Below, piece after piece: positions 53,439-63,052 of a stretch of 64,000 bases of DNA. Position 1 is the stretch's first letter; each line of letters opens with the position of its first letter. Below the pieces are notes generated by a model. It saw only the letters and a program-made list of their open reading frames with translations. It was not told the DNA's origin and made no database searches. The translations under genes and the position numbers were made by a program. The stretch covers positions 1,922,001 through 1,986,000 of the forward strand of contig NZ_CP071463.1 in the NCBI RefSeq assembly GCF_017352095.1, read 5' to 3'. The DNA comes from Natrinema longum (GTDB taxonomy: Archaea; Halobacteriota; Halobacteria; Halobacteriales; Natrialbaceae).

Positions 53439-53858
53439 ATGACGATCCACCCAGATCGAACGACACCCGCTTCGGATCGGTTTCACCTCGGCGGCGACGG
53501 CGCGCCCGGTCGGCGACCACTCGCACGCGAGACGATCACTCAGGTACTGGACAGCGATCGTCGGCGGGAAGTGCTCCGGTGCGTGCTCGCCGCGGACGAT
53601 CCGATCGCGGTGCGGACGCTGGTCGCTCGACTCGCCGATGCCGAGCACGATCCGACCGTCGGAACGACGATCCACCAGCTGCGCCAGCGAATCCACACCT
53701 CGCTGTGTGAAACCCATCTCCCGTTGCTCGAGGAACACGAGATCGTTCTCTACGATCGCGTCCGGAACCTCGTCGCCCCGGCAGCGAACTGTAGCGCGTT
53801 CGACTCGCTCCTCGAGTTCGACTCCCTCGAGCGACCGATCGCTGCTCGACTCGAGTAA
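53439..53858 (+). CDS. DUF7344 winged-helix protein
   Basis: This encodes 139 aa starting MTIHPDRTTPASDRFHLGGDG. The domain ITQVLDSDRRREVLRCVLAADDPIAVRTLVARLADAEH ... IHTSLCETHLPLLEEHEIVLYDRVRNLV is a haloarchaeal winged-helix, DUF7344 as I recall it. It resembles the protein encoded at 36954. Such genes are probable transcription factors without known signals. The GTG two codons upstream is a weaker start. Confidence 0.78.
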   Translation: MTIHPDRTTPASDRFHLGGDGAPGRRPLARETITQVLDSDRRREVLRCVLAADDPIAVRTLVARLADAEHDPTVGTTIHQLRQRIHTSLCETHLPLLEEHEIVLYDRVRNLVAPAANCSAFDSLLEFDSLERPIAARLE

Positions 53859-53922
53859 TCCGAATCCCCTCGATCCGCGTCTCCGGGTCTTGTTCCCTCC
53901 CTCGAGCGACCGACCGAACCGG

Positions 53923-54783
53923 CTATTCGACGAGCCGCTCGATCTCGGTCACCAAAATGTCGCTCGCGCCGGCCGCTTTCACTTCGGTGATCGTCTCGAA
54001 GACGTCCCGTTCGTTGACGACGGCGTGAACCGCGACTTTGGACTCCGCGTCGGTTTCGTCGGCGATATCCATGATCGTCGGGCCACCGAGGCCCGGAATG
54101 ACGTCGCGGACCTCCTCGAGTCGATCCCGCGGAACGTTCATCATCAGATAGCGCTTGCCTTCGGCCTGCTTGACCGAGGAGAGAGCGGTTCGAACCTCGC
54201 CGACCTTGGGGTCGTCGAGCACGTCCTCCCGCCCGAACAGTCGGACGGAACTCGCGAGGACCTCCTCGACGACGGCCAGCCGGTTCATCTTCAGCGTGGT
54301 CCCGGTGCTCGTGATGTCGACGATGGCGTCGGCCATCTCGACGTGGGGCGTGAGCTCCGTCGCCCCCGAAACCTCGACGATGTCGGGCTCGACGCCGGTA
54401 TCCGCGAAGAAGTCCGCGGTGATGTTCGGGAACTCGGTCGCGACCGTTTTCCCCGCCAGATCCTCGAGGGTCGTGATGTCACCGTCTTCGGGTGCTGCCA
54501 GCACGAGTCGGCACCGGCCGAACTCGAGGTCGAGCAGTTCGGAGACGTTGTCGACGCGGGCCTCCTGTACCTGGTCGAACCCCGTAATCCCGAGATCGGC
54601 CGCGCCGTCGGCGACGTATTCCGGGATGTCGGCCGCGCGGGCGAACAGCACGGTCACGTCGGGGTCGACGGTATCCGCGTAGAGCTTTCGGTCGGCACCG
54701 TTCTCGAGGTGGAGCCCCGCCCGCTCGAGAAGGTCGATCGTCGGCTCGTGCAGGCGGCCCTTGTTGGGAACGGCGATTCGCAT
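53923..54783 (-). CDS. hisG: ATP phosphoribosyltransferase, long form
   Basis: This is the first step of histidine synthesis, joining ATP and PRPP. The 286-aa enzyme starts [23 protein letters not shown]. The two-domain catalytic part has [14 protein letters not shown] and the PRPP loop [12 protein letters not shown] near residue 156-167; the C-terminal ~75 residues ([28 protein letters not shown]) are the regulatory HisG_C domain that binds histidine. Long form without HisZ, typical of archaea. The downstream sequence turns AT-rich. Confidence 0.96.
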   Translation of the reverse strand: MRIAVPNKGRLHEPTIDLLERAGLHLENGADRKLYADTVDPDVTVLFARAADIPEYVADGAADLGITGFDQVQEARVDNVSELLDLEFGRCRLVLAAPEDGDITTLEDLAGKTVATEFPNITADFFADTGVEPDIVEVSGATELTPHVEMADAIVDITSTGTTLKMNRLAVVEEVLASSVRLFGREDVLDDPKVGEVRTALSSVKQAEGKRYLMMNVPRDRLEEVRDVIPGLGGPTIMDIADETDAESKVAVHAVVNERDVFETITEVKAAGASDILVTEIERLVE

Positions 54784-55106
54784 ATGGCCAGTCTTCGGTA
54801 TCGGCGGGCAATTGTCTTTTCATCCCGGGGATTCCTCCCCGCCGCATTGGATTCGCCGTATCGTACGGCTGCAGGGGGATACTCGGCGGCGGTACGGCGG
54901 TATAGCGTGGTGTCGGATGTTCCGGCTGCCCAAAAAGTGGTGAAAATCGTCGTCACGTCACTGGTTTTGAACGGTGCCGAGAAGTAGCCAGAAGAATACT
55001 GTTATCGAGGTTTTTGCTCGATTTGGCGATACACGAGACCTGGACCACGAACACGGTACCGTGTTTTTCACGGAGATAGTATGAGTATATTTTGGGTGCT
55101 CACTCG
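54784..55106. other. AT-rich transition region at the left edge of a compositional islet
   Basis: GC content falls abruptly from about 54950 onward. The gap holds no supported gene; frames crossing it are extensions of shadows. A possible terminator for hisG or the islet genes was not recognised. Confidence 0.45.
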
Positions 55107-55346
55107 TTATCTCAAAAGAAAAACCATATCGTAGATTAAAAGAACTGTCGCTCCGAGCCCGATCGAGATGAGTATTGTCGTCACAGTGGTTGACAGCGAG
55201 GCAAAGACATGGAACTGTGAGAGGACCATGATTCCAAGCCAACTGAGTAGTTGATATTCTGACGTTGTGACCCCTATTGTATATCGGGCTATAATAATCA
55301 GAAGTGGAGCAACTATTGCAATCCCAAACACAATAGCATAATTCAT
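55107..55346 (-). CDS. Three-helix small membrane protein in an AT-rich islet (candidate immunity protein)
   Basis: This encodes 79 aa (MNYAIVFGIAIVAPLLIIIARYTIG). Three hydrophobic helices are evident: residues 2-24, 30-50 and 54-77. The composition is AT-rich with Ile and few acidic residues, unlike the rest of the window. It lies 64 bases downstream of the Tat-exported protein gene on the same strand, so the two may be co-transcribed. If that protein is a bacteriocin, this would be the natural immunity protein; that is inference only. Confidence 0.6.
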   Translation of the reverse strand: MNYAIVFGIAIVAPLLIIIARYTIGVTTSEYQLLSWLGIMVLSQFHVFASLSTTVTTILISIGLGATVLLIYDMVFLLR

Positions 55347-55410
55347 ATCTATTTTAAGATAATTTATGAAATTTTGTAGTTAGGAACTATTCGATCACAG
55401 AGATACAAAA

Positions 55411-56502
55411 TCACTCACACCAAGGGAACGCAGTTGCTGTGACCTCCTCTGGATCGTCAAGATCAGTATTAGCAAATATGTATGCATAGCGGACACTACA
55501 ATCCACAGCATCCTTAACAAAGTGGTTGATAGCACCGTAGATCGTGCATCCTGCCGTAACTACACCTGCGAACGCAACCGCTATCGGAGATGCAGCGACA
55601 CCTACTCCGCTAAGTATGAGAGCTCCGACTCCTGATAATGATCCAAGGCTTACATAAACACAGGATTTCGTCAGATCGACCGTTGCGATATGCTCTTGTC
55701 CCTGGTTATTCATCGCCTCCTCGAGTTCTTCCGGCGGTTCACGTCCGTTAACGGGGCTAAAAACATCAACACCGAAGTCATACGCGTCGTCGCTGAGTTC
55801 ACGAACTGTATCAACCTTATCGTCTGCTTCATTGTATGCCCAGTCAGATAGATCGCTGAATTTGTCTTCGCCGTGCTCTTTTAATTCTCTTCCTTCCTCA
55901 ATAGCGTCGTCAATTAGGTCACGGACATCATCAAAGTCGGGAAGAGGATCAAAGATAGAACTAGGAGTAACCAAATCACTGTCGTGGTGTCCTAAGGCAG
56001 TGTGACTACTGGTGAATCCCTCTGATGTCTCAATCAAATCACTATCCGTATATAAGAAACCAACTACGACGTCGTCAACCTTAGCTTCGGCTTGTAGCTT
56101 CAATTCATCAGGATTATCGTCCGGTACGAAGGCAGTCAATTCAACGCTTGCATCATCGTTCTGTGCATTTTTTGTGGGGATTATAACGACAAGACCGGAA
56201 CTCTCTCTGTCGTCTTCCGACGGTTCGAATTTGGACACTTCTGCTTGGTTGAATTGTGGCTGGAATCCACCGTCAACAACTGGATTATCTAACGCATCAT
56301 ATTGTTCGGATTTCTTAACGACCTCAATCACATCTGACTGTTCGCGATCACTAATAGATGTGTGTGGTTCATCAGCAGCGACGAGTCCAGTATGGGCAAG
56401 ACCAGCGAATCCAAGACCGGCTGTTGCTGTTGATCGGAGGAATTTCCGTTTTGATATATTCTGTAGTCCTGCTCCGTAATCCGTTATTTTCTGACCAGAC
56501 AT
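55411..56502 (-). CDS. Tat-exported protein with hydrophobic, glycine-rich, Cys-containing C-terminal domain (possible halocin-like)
   Basis: This encodes 363 aa starting MSGQKITDYGAGLQNISKRKFLRSTATAGLGFAG: a twin-basic Tat-type signal (KRKFLRS) ending near AADE. The middle (about residues 40-270) is acidic and includes a charged helical region (DDVRDLIDDAIEEGRELKEHGEDKF). The last ~90 residues hold four Cys with a hydrophobic Gly/Ala/Val-rich core (GALILSGVGVAASPIAVAFAG, then GCTIYGAIN). The layout recalls the halocin C8 precursor, but I could not compare sequences. Codon use is AT-richer than neighbours. The IS lies 10 bases before the ATG. An alternative start at 56547 lies inside the IS end. 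Confidence 0.6.
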   Translation of the reverse strand: MSGQKITDYGAGLQNISKRKFLRSTATAGLGFAGLAHTGLVAADEPHTSISDREQSDVIEVVKKSEQYDALDNPVVDGGFQPQFNQAEVSKFEPSEDDRESSGLVVIIPTKNAQNDDASVELTAFVPDDNPDELKLQAEAKVDDVVVGFLYTDSDLIETSEGFTSSHTALGHHDSDLVTPSSIFDPLPDFDDVRDLIDDAIEEGRELKEHGEDKFSDLSDWAYNEADDKVDTVRELSDDAYDFGVDVFSPVNGREPPEELEEAMNNQGQEHIATVDLTKSCVYVSLGSLSGVGALILSGVGVAASPIAVAFAGVVTAGCTIYGAINHFVKDAVDCSVRYAYIFANTDLDDPEEVTATAFPWCE

Positions 56503-56503
56503 T

Positions 56504-56511
56504 GATCGAAC
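56504..56511 (+). repeat. Target site duplication, left copy
   Basis: GATCGAAC directly abuts the left end of the insertion sequence and is repeated exactly at 57452-57459 on its other side. Eight bases is the length typical for the ISH1 group of IS5. Confidence 0.9.
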
Positions 56512-57451
56512 GGCTGTGTTGAATCGCCATACAGCGGTGGATTTCACTGTTTGACGGCCCGCTTGATGTTATAGACGACACACATCAGGGTAATTTCACG
56601 GAACTCTCGATACCAAGTACGCGCTCGCACGGCGTAGCCGAGCGAGCGCTTGATTGCGGAGTTCACTGTTTCAGTCATTGACCGCTGAGCGTACCGATCG
56701 TCGTCAATACGGGCGTTGTGAGCGTGATCGTAGGGAGCGAAGATCCGGTGTTTGATCAGCGGGCGAATGTCGAGTTTGCGGAGCTGGTCGCGGAGCGCTT
56801 GCTTATCGTAGCCCTTGTCAGCGGCAAGGGATCGCAGATCGCCCGCGTTCCGGCGGGCGATCTGCTCGGCGAGGTCTGCGTCGCTTCCTTCTAACGTCGT
56901 CGAGCAGTGAAGATCGAGAACAGCTTGCGTTGCTGTATCGACGAGTTTTGTGACTTTGAGCGTTTGAACGCGGTAATTTGTTCGGTGGCAGTAGTGGCGG
57001 CTCGCACGATCACGTTCGTAGAATGTTGCGTCGATAGCAGCGTGTTCAGAGGTGTCGTGCAACTGCGCCGACTGGCGCAGTAGCACTCGACAGACACCCA
57101 TTTCGATCCGATCAAACGCCTTACACAGCGTAGATGGAGCGGGGAGATCGGCCACGTCAAGGCCGATCTCCCCTGTTATTTGCGGCATTTCCTTCAACAG
57201 ATCGATCGTCATCCGGTAGGACGTATCGAGGTAAATCCGGAGGCAATGCAGCGAAATGAGGGCATAGTCGGCGAATCCGCCGCCACCAGTTGGGGCAGCG
57301 GATTCGCCTCGTTCACCCGTAACTCTTTGTGCAATCGAGACGCAACGCTCGGTGAAGCGGGAGATTTGTGTCATGGACAACCAAATTTTCCCGCTTCAAC
57401 TCCTTCGATTTACTGACCTTCCCCGACGCCGTCTAGTGATTCAACGCAGCC
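56512..57451 (-). mobile_element. IS5-family (ISH1-type) insertion sequence, complete, 940 bp
   Basis: The element is bounded by imperfect terminal inverted repeats: GGCTGTGTTGAATC at the left and, read inward from the right, GGCTGCGTTGAATC (13 of 14 identical, weaker similarity continuing for about 15 more bases). Exact 8-bp duplications GATCGAAC flank it. One intact transposase gene fills it. Its left end sits 10 bases upstream of the start codon of the exported-protein gene, separating it from the AT-rich sequence likely to have held its promoter. Confidence 0.92.
56544..57380 (-). CDS. IS5-family DDE transposase
   Basis: This encodes 278 aa (MSMTQISRFTERCVSIAQRV). The DDE triad is D117 (HAAIDATFYE), D188 (LAADKGYDKQ) and E237 in the C1 signature YAQRSMTETVNSAIKR, which fits Y-2-R-3-E-6-K exactly. 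No frameshift or stop is visible, so the element may be active. It is transcribed toward the exported-protein gene, so transcription might continue into it. It catalyses cut-and-paste transposition. Confidence 0.93.
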   Translation of the reverse strand: MSMTQISRFTERCVSIAQRVTGERGESAAPTGGGGFADYALISLHCLRIYLDTSYRMTIDLLKEMPQITGEIGLDVADLPAPSTLCKAFDRIEMGVCRVLLRQSAQLHDTSEHAAIDATFYERDRASRHYCHRTNYRVQTLKVTKLVDTATQAVLDLHCSTTLEGSDADLAEQIARRNAGDLRSLAADKGYDKQALRDQLRKLDIRPLIKHRIFAPYDHAHNARIDDDRYAQRSMTETVNSAIKRSLGYAVRARTWYREFREITLMCVVYNIKRAVKQ

Positions 57452-57459
57452 GATCGAAC
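57452..57459 (+). repeat. Target site duplication, right copy
   Basis: GATCGAAC directly abuts the right inverted repeat (which ends CAGCC at 57451) and equals the left copy at 56504-56511. Confidence 0.9.
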
Positions 57460-57775
57460 AGTTACTGTGTTTCTTGTCATCTAATTCGGTGTTAATGTAA
57501 TTTCTATATAAATGTTAAGAATTTGTATAGGGTATTGTCTATAGATATTGCAGTAGTGTCGAGTTGAGCTAATTTGAGGACCGAGCTGGTCGTTGAGTGT
57601 ATTGATTAAGATACTCGCAGAACTCCTTACCACGAGTTACGAGGCGAATTTAGACGGATATTAGGAGAATAAGCGAATGGTAAACGGTCGCCTCGTGAGG
57701 TAGGCGCGTCCCCGGGAGTGGCTTGCCGCACTTCCTTGGTTCACGACCGCATAGCACTCGAGCGGGACCCGATCG
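57460..57775. other. AT-rich non-coding flank of the islet
   Basis: This holds AT-rich sequence between the IS and the P-type ATPase gene. On the minus strand CATTTATATAGAAA (about 57500-57513) is a promoter-like box which, before the IS inserted, would have been about 55-60 bases upstream of the exported-protein gene. GC content rises again after about 57690. No gene is supported. Confidence 0.5.
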
Positions 57776-60040
57776 ATGGACAACCACGACCGCCGAACCG
57801 AGGACGATCCGGAGCCAGCGGATACCGCTCGAGCCGACGGTGACCGGTCGGACCGGGTCGAGGAATCCCTGTTCGAGGACGAGGCCGCCGACGCCGAACG
57901 AGGACGCGACGAGATCCGCGACCGGCAGGAGAACGGCGGAGACCACGCCGAAGCGGGCGGTCACGATCACGGCGGCCACGAGGCTGGCGGTGATCACGGT
58001 AACGGTGGCGACCACGGCGGCGGCATGCACGCCGGCCACGAAACGATGTTCCGGCGGCGGTTTTTCGTCTCGACGGGGCTCTCGATTCCCGTCCTCCTCT
58101 ACAGCGAGACGCTCCAGGCGTGGCTCGGCTTTTCCGTGCCGGCGTTTCCCGGCAGCGAGTGGCTCACTCCCGTCTTCGCGGTGATCGTCTTCGCCTACGG
58201 GGGCGTTCCATTCCTCCGGATGGCCGTTCCGGAACTGCGCGATCGCGCGCCGGGGATGATGACGCTCATCTCGATGGCCATCACCGTCGCGTTCGTCTAC
58301 AGCCTCGCGAGCCTCGCGGTCCCCACCGAGTCCGCGTTCTTCTGGGAACTGGTGACGCTGATCGACATCATGCTGCTTGGCCACTGGATCGAGATGCGCA
58401 GCGTCCGCCGGGCCTCGAGCGCGCTAGACGAGCTGGCCCAGCTCATGCCGGACACTGCCGAACGGATCACTGACGGCGGGGAGACCGAAGAAATCCAGGC
58501 GAGCGAACTCGAGGCGGGGGATCTCGTCCTGGTCCGGCCCGGCGCGAGCGTGCCCGCCGACGGCGTCATCGAGGAGGGCGACTCGGACGTCGACGAATCG
58601 ATGATTACCGGCGAGTCGACGCCGGTCTCGAAGGAGTCCGGCGACGAGGTGATCGGCGGGACGGTCAACGGCGACGGCAGCCTCCGCGTGCGCATCAGTG
58701 CGACGGGCGAGGAGACGACGCTGGCGGGCATCATGCGCCTCGTCGAGGAAGCTCAGGAAAGCGAGTCGCGGACGCAGGCCCTCGCCGACCGCGCTGCGGG
58801 CTGGTTGTTCTACGTCGCTCTCGGCGCGGCCGTCGTCACGGCGATCGCGTGGACGATCGCGACGGGGTTCGATTCGGCGGTGATCGAGCGCGTCGTCACC
58901 GTCCTCGTCATCGCCTGTCCGCACGCGCTCGGGCTGGCGATTCCGCTGGTGGTCGCGATCAACACCTCGCTGGCCGCGCGTAACGGGATGCTCGTCCGGG
59001 ATCGGATCGCCATGGAGCGGGCTCGAACCCTCGACACCGTCGTCTTCGACAAGACCGGGACGCTCACCGAGGGCGAGCAGGGCGTGGTCGATATCGAGAC
59101 CGTCGACGGCGTCTCCGACGAAACGGCCCTGCGGCTCGCTGCGACCGTCGAAGGCGACTCGGAGCACATGATCGCCCAAGCCGTTCGCGAGGCGGCCGAC
59201 GAACGCGACGTCTCGAGGGGGGCTGCTACGGAGTTCGAGGCGCTGAAGGGACGCGGGGCTCGGGCGACGGTCGATGGCGAGCGGATCCACGTCGGCGGCC
59301 CGAACCTGCTCTCGGAGCTCGAGGGGGACGTACCCGCGGCTCTCGAGCGCTTCGCCGATCGGGCCGGCGAGAACGCGCAAACCGTCGTCTATCTCGTTCG
59401 CGAGGGCGACCCGATCGCCGCGTTCGCGCTCGCGGACGTGATTCGCGAGGAGAGCTATCGGGTCGTCGACGCGCTCCACGAGTTGGGACTCGAGGTGGCG
59501 ATGCTGACCGGCGACTCCGAGGATGTGGCCCACGCGGTGGCGGCCGACCTCGGGATCGACACCGTCTTCGCCGAGGTGTTGCCCGAAGACAAAGACGAGA
59601 AGATCACCGAATTACGGGAGCAGGGCAAGTCGGTCGCGATGGTCGGCGACGGCGTCAACGACGCGCCGGCGCTCACCAGAGCCGACATCGGCATCGCGAT
59701 CGGCAGCGGGACGGACGTCGCCGTCCAGTCGGCGGACATCATCCTCGTCCAGAACAACCCGATGGACGTGGTCCGACTCGTGAAACTGAGCCGCGCGAGC
59801 TACCGGAAGATGCAACAGAACCTCGTCTGGGCCGCGGGCTACAACGTCTTCGCGCTTCCGCTGGCGGCCGGGATCCTCGCACCGATCGGCATCCTCCTCT
59901 CGCCGGCCGTCGGCGCGCTGCTCATGTCGCTCAGCACGGTAATCGTCGCGATCAACGCGCAGTTCCTCCGCCGCGTGGATCTCTCGGTGCCGAGTCTGCC
60001 GGGAGTCTCCGTGTCCGGGGAACCGCGCCCGGCGGACTGA
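57776..60040 (+). CDS. Heavy-metal P1B-type ATPase, CPH (CopB-like) class
   Basis: This encodes 754 aa. The N-terminus (residues about 50-90) is rich in His and Gly ([20 protein letters not shown]), a metal-binding tail. The phosphatase TGES lies near 278, the intramembrane metal motif is ACPHALGLA near 380, the phosphorylated Asp is in [12 protein letters not shown] near 424, and the hinge is [13 protein letters not shown] near 622. CPH marks the P1B-3 class that exports Cu(I)/Cu(II) or Ag(I). It likely pumps copper out of the cell and heads the metal-resistance block to the right. Confidence 0.92.
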   Translation: MDNHDRRTEDDPEPADTARADGDRSDRVEESLFEDEAADAERGRDEIRDRQENGGDHAEAGGHDHGGHEAGGDHGNGGDHGGGMHAGHETMFRRRFFVSTGLSIPVLLYSETLQAWLGFSVPAFPGSEWLTPVFAVIVFAYGGVPFLRMAVPELRDRAPGMMTLISMAITVAFVYSLASLAVPTESAFFWELVTLIDIMLLGHWIEMRSVRRASSALDELAQLMPDTAERITDGGETEEIQASELEAGDLVLVRPGASVPADGVIEEGDSDVDESMITGESTPVSKESGDEVIGGTVNGDGSLRVRISATGEETTLAGIMRLVEEAQESESRTQALADRAAGWLFYVALGAAVVTAIAWTIATGFDSAVIERVVTVLVIACPHALGLAIPLVVAINTSLAARNGMLVRDRIAMERARTLDTVVFDKTGTLTEGEQGVVDIETVDGVSDETALRLAATVEGDSEHMIAQAVREAADERDVSRGAATEFEALKGRGARATVDGERIHVGGPNLLSELEGDVPAALERFADRAGENAQTVVYLVREGDPIAAFALADVIREESYRVVDALHELGLEVAMLTGDSEDVAHAVAADLGIDTVFAEVLPEDKDEKITELREQGKSVAMVGDGVNDAPALTRADIGIAIGSGTDVAVQSADIILVQNNPMDVVRLVKLSRASYRKMQQNLVWAAGYNVFALPLAAGILAPIGILLSPAVGALLMSLSTVIVAINAQFLRRVDLSVPSLPGVSVSGEPRPAD

Positions 60041-60155
60041 CTCGCCGATCGAACTGGTTCACTCCCGGCGGTTCGAGGCCGCGGACCTCGGCTGCTCGCG
60101 CTCGACGGGTCGCTCTCGCGTCCGGGGCGGTTCTACCGGGTTCGAACGAGCGCGC

Positions 60156-61616
60156 TCAGCCCGGGAACTCCGCTCGAATCGACTCGAGCGCGAGCCGGCT
60201 CAACAGCCGCGCCGGTCCCCGTTTGGGCAGGTCGCGAGCCAGTTCCAGGGGGCCCGGCGGCTCGCCGCCGCCGGCGTGGAGGTTCCAGCCGGTCTCGTCG
60301 GCGAACCGCTCGACCGCGCGTTCGACCCGGGACCGGACGCCGTCGGCGTCCATCGTCGCGACGCGGCCGTCCTCGACGACCACCTCGCCGTCGACGAGAA
60401 CCGTCTCGACGTCGCCGGCACCGGCGCTGTTGGCGACGCGGGCGGGGACGTTCGTCAGGGGCGCGAACTTCGGCGTGTCGACCGCGAGCAGGACGACGTC
60501 GGCCCGCTTTCCGACCGCGAGGCTGCCGAGTTCGTCGCCGACGCCCAGCGCACGCGCGCCCTCGATCGTCAGCAGCCGGACCAACTCCATCGACGAGAGC
60601 CGCCCCGTCCCCTCGAGGGACGCCACGAGACGGGCCTGCCGGGCCTCGCCGAACAGGTCGTAGGAGTCGTGCCAGTAGTGGTCGTCGATCCCCAGCCCGA
60701 CGTCGACGCCGGCCGCCCGGAGTTCGGGAACCGGGGTCCACTGGAGCTCCGGGTCGGGGTTCCAGTAGGCGAAGACCGACGGACAGTGGACCACGCCGGC
60801 GTCGGCCGCGGCGGTCCGACGGACGTCGTCCCGGTCGGCGACCCGGAAGTGGGCGGCCACTAATCGGTCGTCGAGCAGTCCGACCTCCTCGAGCAGCGAC
60901 AGCGAGTCCGCGGCCCCGTTCGCCCGCGCCATCGCGTTGCTCGCCTCGAGTTCGAGCAGGTGCGTGTGGACGGGCAACTCGGGGTACTCCGCGGCGAGGG
61001 AGGCGGTCCGCTCCCAGAGGTCGCGGGTACACGACCAGTCGTCGTGCGGGCAGATCGCCGCCCGGATCCGGCCGTCGTAGGTCCCGTGATACTCCTCGAT
61101 GAATCGCCGGGCGCGGGCGAATTGCTCGTCGACCGACCGGTCCCAGAAGAGGTCGCTCAGCGCCGGGCCGAAGAATCCACGGAGGCCGGCCTCGCCGAAC
61201 GTGTCCGCGCCGACGCGCGGCCGGACGTCCATCGCGTTGACGGTCGTGACACCGCCCGCGAGGAAGTTGTACGCGGCGAGTTCGTACCCCGCCTCGAGCA
61301 GGTAGTCGAACTCGCCCTCGGCGATGCGCTCGTAGACGGCCGTCATGGCCGCCAGTAGCTCGGTCAGTTCGAGGTCACTGAACGCGCCGATCAGCGGCGT
61401 CAGCTCGAGGTGCGTGTGGGCGTTGATCAGTCCCGGTAGCGCCAGGGAGCCGCTGCCGTCGATGACCCGGTCGGCGTCGATCGCGGTGTCGTCGGCTCGA
61501 GCGGCGCGCACGGCCGTGATGACGCTGTCTTCGATCTCGATCGTGCCGCGTTCGAACAGTCGGTTCTCCTCGTCGGCCGTGAGTACGATCGCGTCGCGAA
61601 TGGCGATGTCCGTCAT
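60156..61616 (-). CDS. Amidohydrolase (cytosine deaminase/chlorohydrolase superfamily)
   Basis: This encodes 486 aa. Metal ligands are visible as LINAHTHLELTPLIGA near residue 66, HTHLLELEASNAM near 217, HFRVADRDDV near 256 and the Asp in GLGIDDHYWHDSYDLF near 308. These and the length suit the SsnA/TrzN/MtaD-like amidohydrolase group that deaminates or dechlorinates purines, pyrimidines or triazines. It is convergent with the P-type ATPase and starts 6 bases before the end of the membrane protein gene. Substrate unknown. Confidence 0.85.
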   Translation of the reverse strand: MTDIAIRDAIVLTADEENRLFERGTIEIEDSVITAVRAARADDTAIDADRVIDGSGSLALPGLINAHTHLELTPLIGAFSDLELTELLAAMTAVYERIAEGEFDYLLEAGYELAAYNFLAGGVTTVNAMDVRPRVGADTFGEAGLRGFFGPALSDLFWDRSVDEQFARARRFIEEYHGTYDGRIRAAICPHDDWSCTRDLWERTASLAAEYPELPVHTHLLELEASNAMARANGAADSLSLLEEVGLLDDRLVAAHFRVADRDDVRRTAAADAGVVHCPSVFAYWNPDPELQWTPVPELRAAGVDVGLGIDDHYWHDSYDLFGEARQARLVASLEGTGRLSSMELVRLLTIEGARALGVGDELGSLAVGKRADVVLLAVDTPKFAPLTNVPARVANSAGAGDVETVLVDGEVVVEDGRVATMDADGVRSRVERAVERFADETGWNLHAGGGEPPGPLELARDLPKRGPARLLSRLALESIRAEFPG

Positions 61617-61622
61617 GCGTCG

Positions 61623-62267
61623 TCAGTGCGGTGTGGTGGTCGTTCGTCGATACCCCGCGGCGAGCGCGGGCAGTCCGAGCGGGAACGCGAGCAGTCCGAA
61701 CGCGACGATTGCGGGCGGTGCGAGCCCGTGGCGTCGAACCGCGAGCGCCGTCGCCCCGAGCCCGAGCAGTGCCACGGCGTAGGCGGCGTTGCTCCAGAGC
61801 GGATCGTAGGACGAACAGTACAGCCAACAGACCAGCGTGTACGACGGCGCGTTCCACGTCGCGGGCTCGAGTGTCGGCCAGAAGAACCGGCAGTAGGTCG
61901 TCCACCCGAGCATCGCGAGCGCCGGGAGGCCGACGAGCCACAGGTCGGCCCCGCGCCGGAACCGCGAGCCCCACCGCCGGTAGCCGGCCAAAAATAGCGC
62001 CGGGAAACAGCCGATCCACAGCCAGATCCCGACCGTGTAGCTGACCGGCCAGTGTTCGATGCGGGGCTGTTCGATCGGGAGCCGGAGCGAGGGCGGCAGC
62101 GTCAGCCACGGAAACGACGGGTCGGGGACCGGGTTCGTCACGAGCGCCGCGAGACAGAGCCCCGTCCCGACGACGAGCCCGACGAGTCCGACCGCCGTAT
62201 ACCGCTCGAGCCACCGCGGGACCGCGGGTCCTTCGGGACCAGCGACCGCCGTGCTAGTGCTGGACAT
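61623..62267 (-). CDS. Membrane protein of unknown function
   Basis: This encodes 214 aa (MSSTSTAVAGPEGPAVPRWLERY). Five hydrophobic segments can be seen: LVGLVVGTGLCLAALVTN, VGIWLWIGCFPALFLAGY, LWLVGLPALAMLGWTTY, YAVALLGLGATALAV and PAIVAFGLLAFPLGLPALAAGY. Trp- and Pro-rich external loops (FFWPTLEPATWNAPSY) and paired cysteines CWLYCSS stand out. I do not know a family. It lies between a SHOCT protein and the amidohydrolase in one operon-like row. Confidence 0.7.
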   Translation of the reverse strand: MSSTSTAVAGPEGPAVPRWLERYTAVGLVGLVVGTGLCLAALVTNPVPDPSFPWLTLPPSLRLPIEQPRIEHWPVSYTVGIWLWIGCFPALFLAGYRRWGSRFRRGADLWLVGLPALAMLGWTTYCRFFWPTLEPATWNAPSYTLVCWLYCSSYDPLWSNAAYAVALLGLGATALAVRRHGLAPPAIVAFGLLAFPLGLPALAAGYRRTTTTPH

Positions 62268-62277
62268 CGGCCCCCGC

Positions 62278-62646
62278 TTACTCGTTTCGTTCGAGCACGT
62301 TTCGCCGCTGTTCGTACTCCTCGTCGCTCAGTTCGCCGCGAGCGTACGCCGCCCGCAGTTCCTCGAGCGCCCGGTCGGTGCCGTCCGTCCCGGCGATCGC
62401 CCGGTAGACGAGGTAGCCGCCGCCGACGACGGCGGCGACGAACAGGAGCTGCACCAGACCGGCTGCGAGCGGCAGCCAGCCGGGTGCCGTTCCGCCGCCC
62501 CACATGCCGTGGCCCCACATGCCGCCCATCATCGGGCCGAATCCCATCGTTCCGAACCCCATGAACGCCATCGGCAGTACCACGAGGGCACCGATGGCGA
62601 CGAGGACGATCGTGGCGAGTCGCGTGTTGCGTGTGTCAGTTGCCAT
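62278..62646 (-). CDS. SHOCT-domain membrane protein
   Basis: This encodes 122 aa. A helix (LATIVLVAIGALVVLPMAF) is followed by a Met/Gly/Trp-rich stretch (MGFGTMGFGPMMGGMWGHGMWGGG), a second helix, and a C-terminal SHOCT domain (ALEELRAAYARGELSDEEYEQRRNVL). Methionine- and His-rich segments are common in copper-handling proteins, and the CopB-like ATPase and YHS permease nearby support a metal role. It begins the minus-strand row to the amidohydrolase. Confidence 0.82.
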   Translation of the reverse strand: MATDTRNTRLATIVLVAIGALVVLPMAFMGFGTMGFGPMMGGMWGHGMWGGGTAPGWLPLAAGLVQLLFVAAVVGGGYLVYRAIAGTDGTDRALEELRAAYARGELSDEEYEQRRNVLERNE

Positions 62647-63052
62647 GAGTTCTCACCGGTGACGGAACGGTCCGCCTCCGGCTAGAGATAGGGGCTCGTG
62701 ACTCAATGCGATTATCACTTGGAATCCAATGTTTGAGCGTCGACCCCACTTCGAATTTCACAGTTCTATTCCCGGAAACTGGTGTTATCGAACCGCGATT
62801 CGTCGATGTCACAGTGTGGCGTTCACCGCCCGATCGGGGTTTCGAAGCGAGGCGGCCACAAAGGGACGATGCTGGAAATCCGGAATCACCGCTTAGATCC
62901 CCGAAACGGGGCGCTGAGACGCCGACGGGCGGTCGGTACCGTGCCACCGAAGCGCGGTTCGGCGACCGCTTTCGACTCCGTCGTTTCGGACCGGGAACCC
63001 CACCGGTTTTCCAAGGGAAATCGCAATAGCCGATTCCCACGACGTCTTACAC
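62647..63052. other. Divergent promoter region of the metal genes
   Basis: The 406-base gap between the SHOCT gene and the permease contains no supported gene. CAATGCGATTATCACTTGG (62705-62723) is followed by AATCCAATG; the TTGG-AAT-CCAA dyad about 70 bases before the SHOCT start could be a regulatory site for metal control. Confidence 0.4.

Noticed and set aside
53638-54987. 449-codon plus-strand frame
   Set aside because: Overlaps the DUF7344 gene in another frame and runs antisense to hisG; hisG is certain.
54784-57775. Integrative element with tRNA attachment site
   Set aside because: The AT-rich islet has no integrase, no tRNA gene at its edges, and I could not find direct repeats at its borders other than the IS target duplication.
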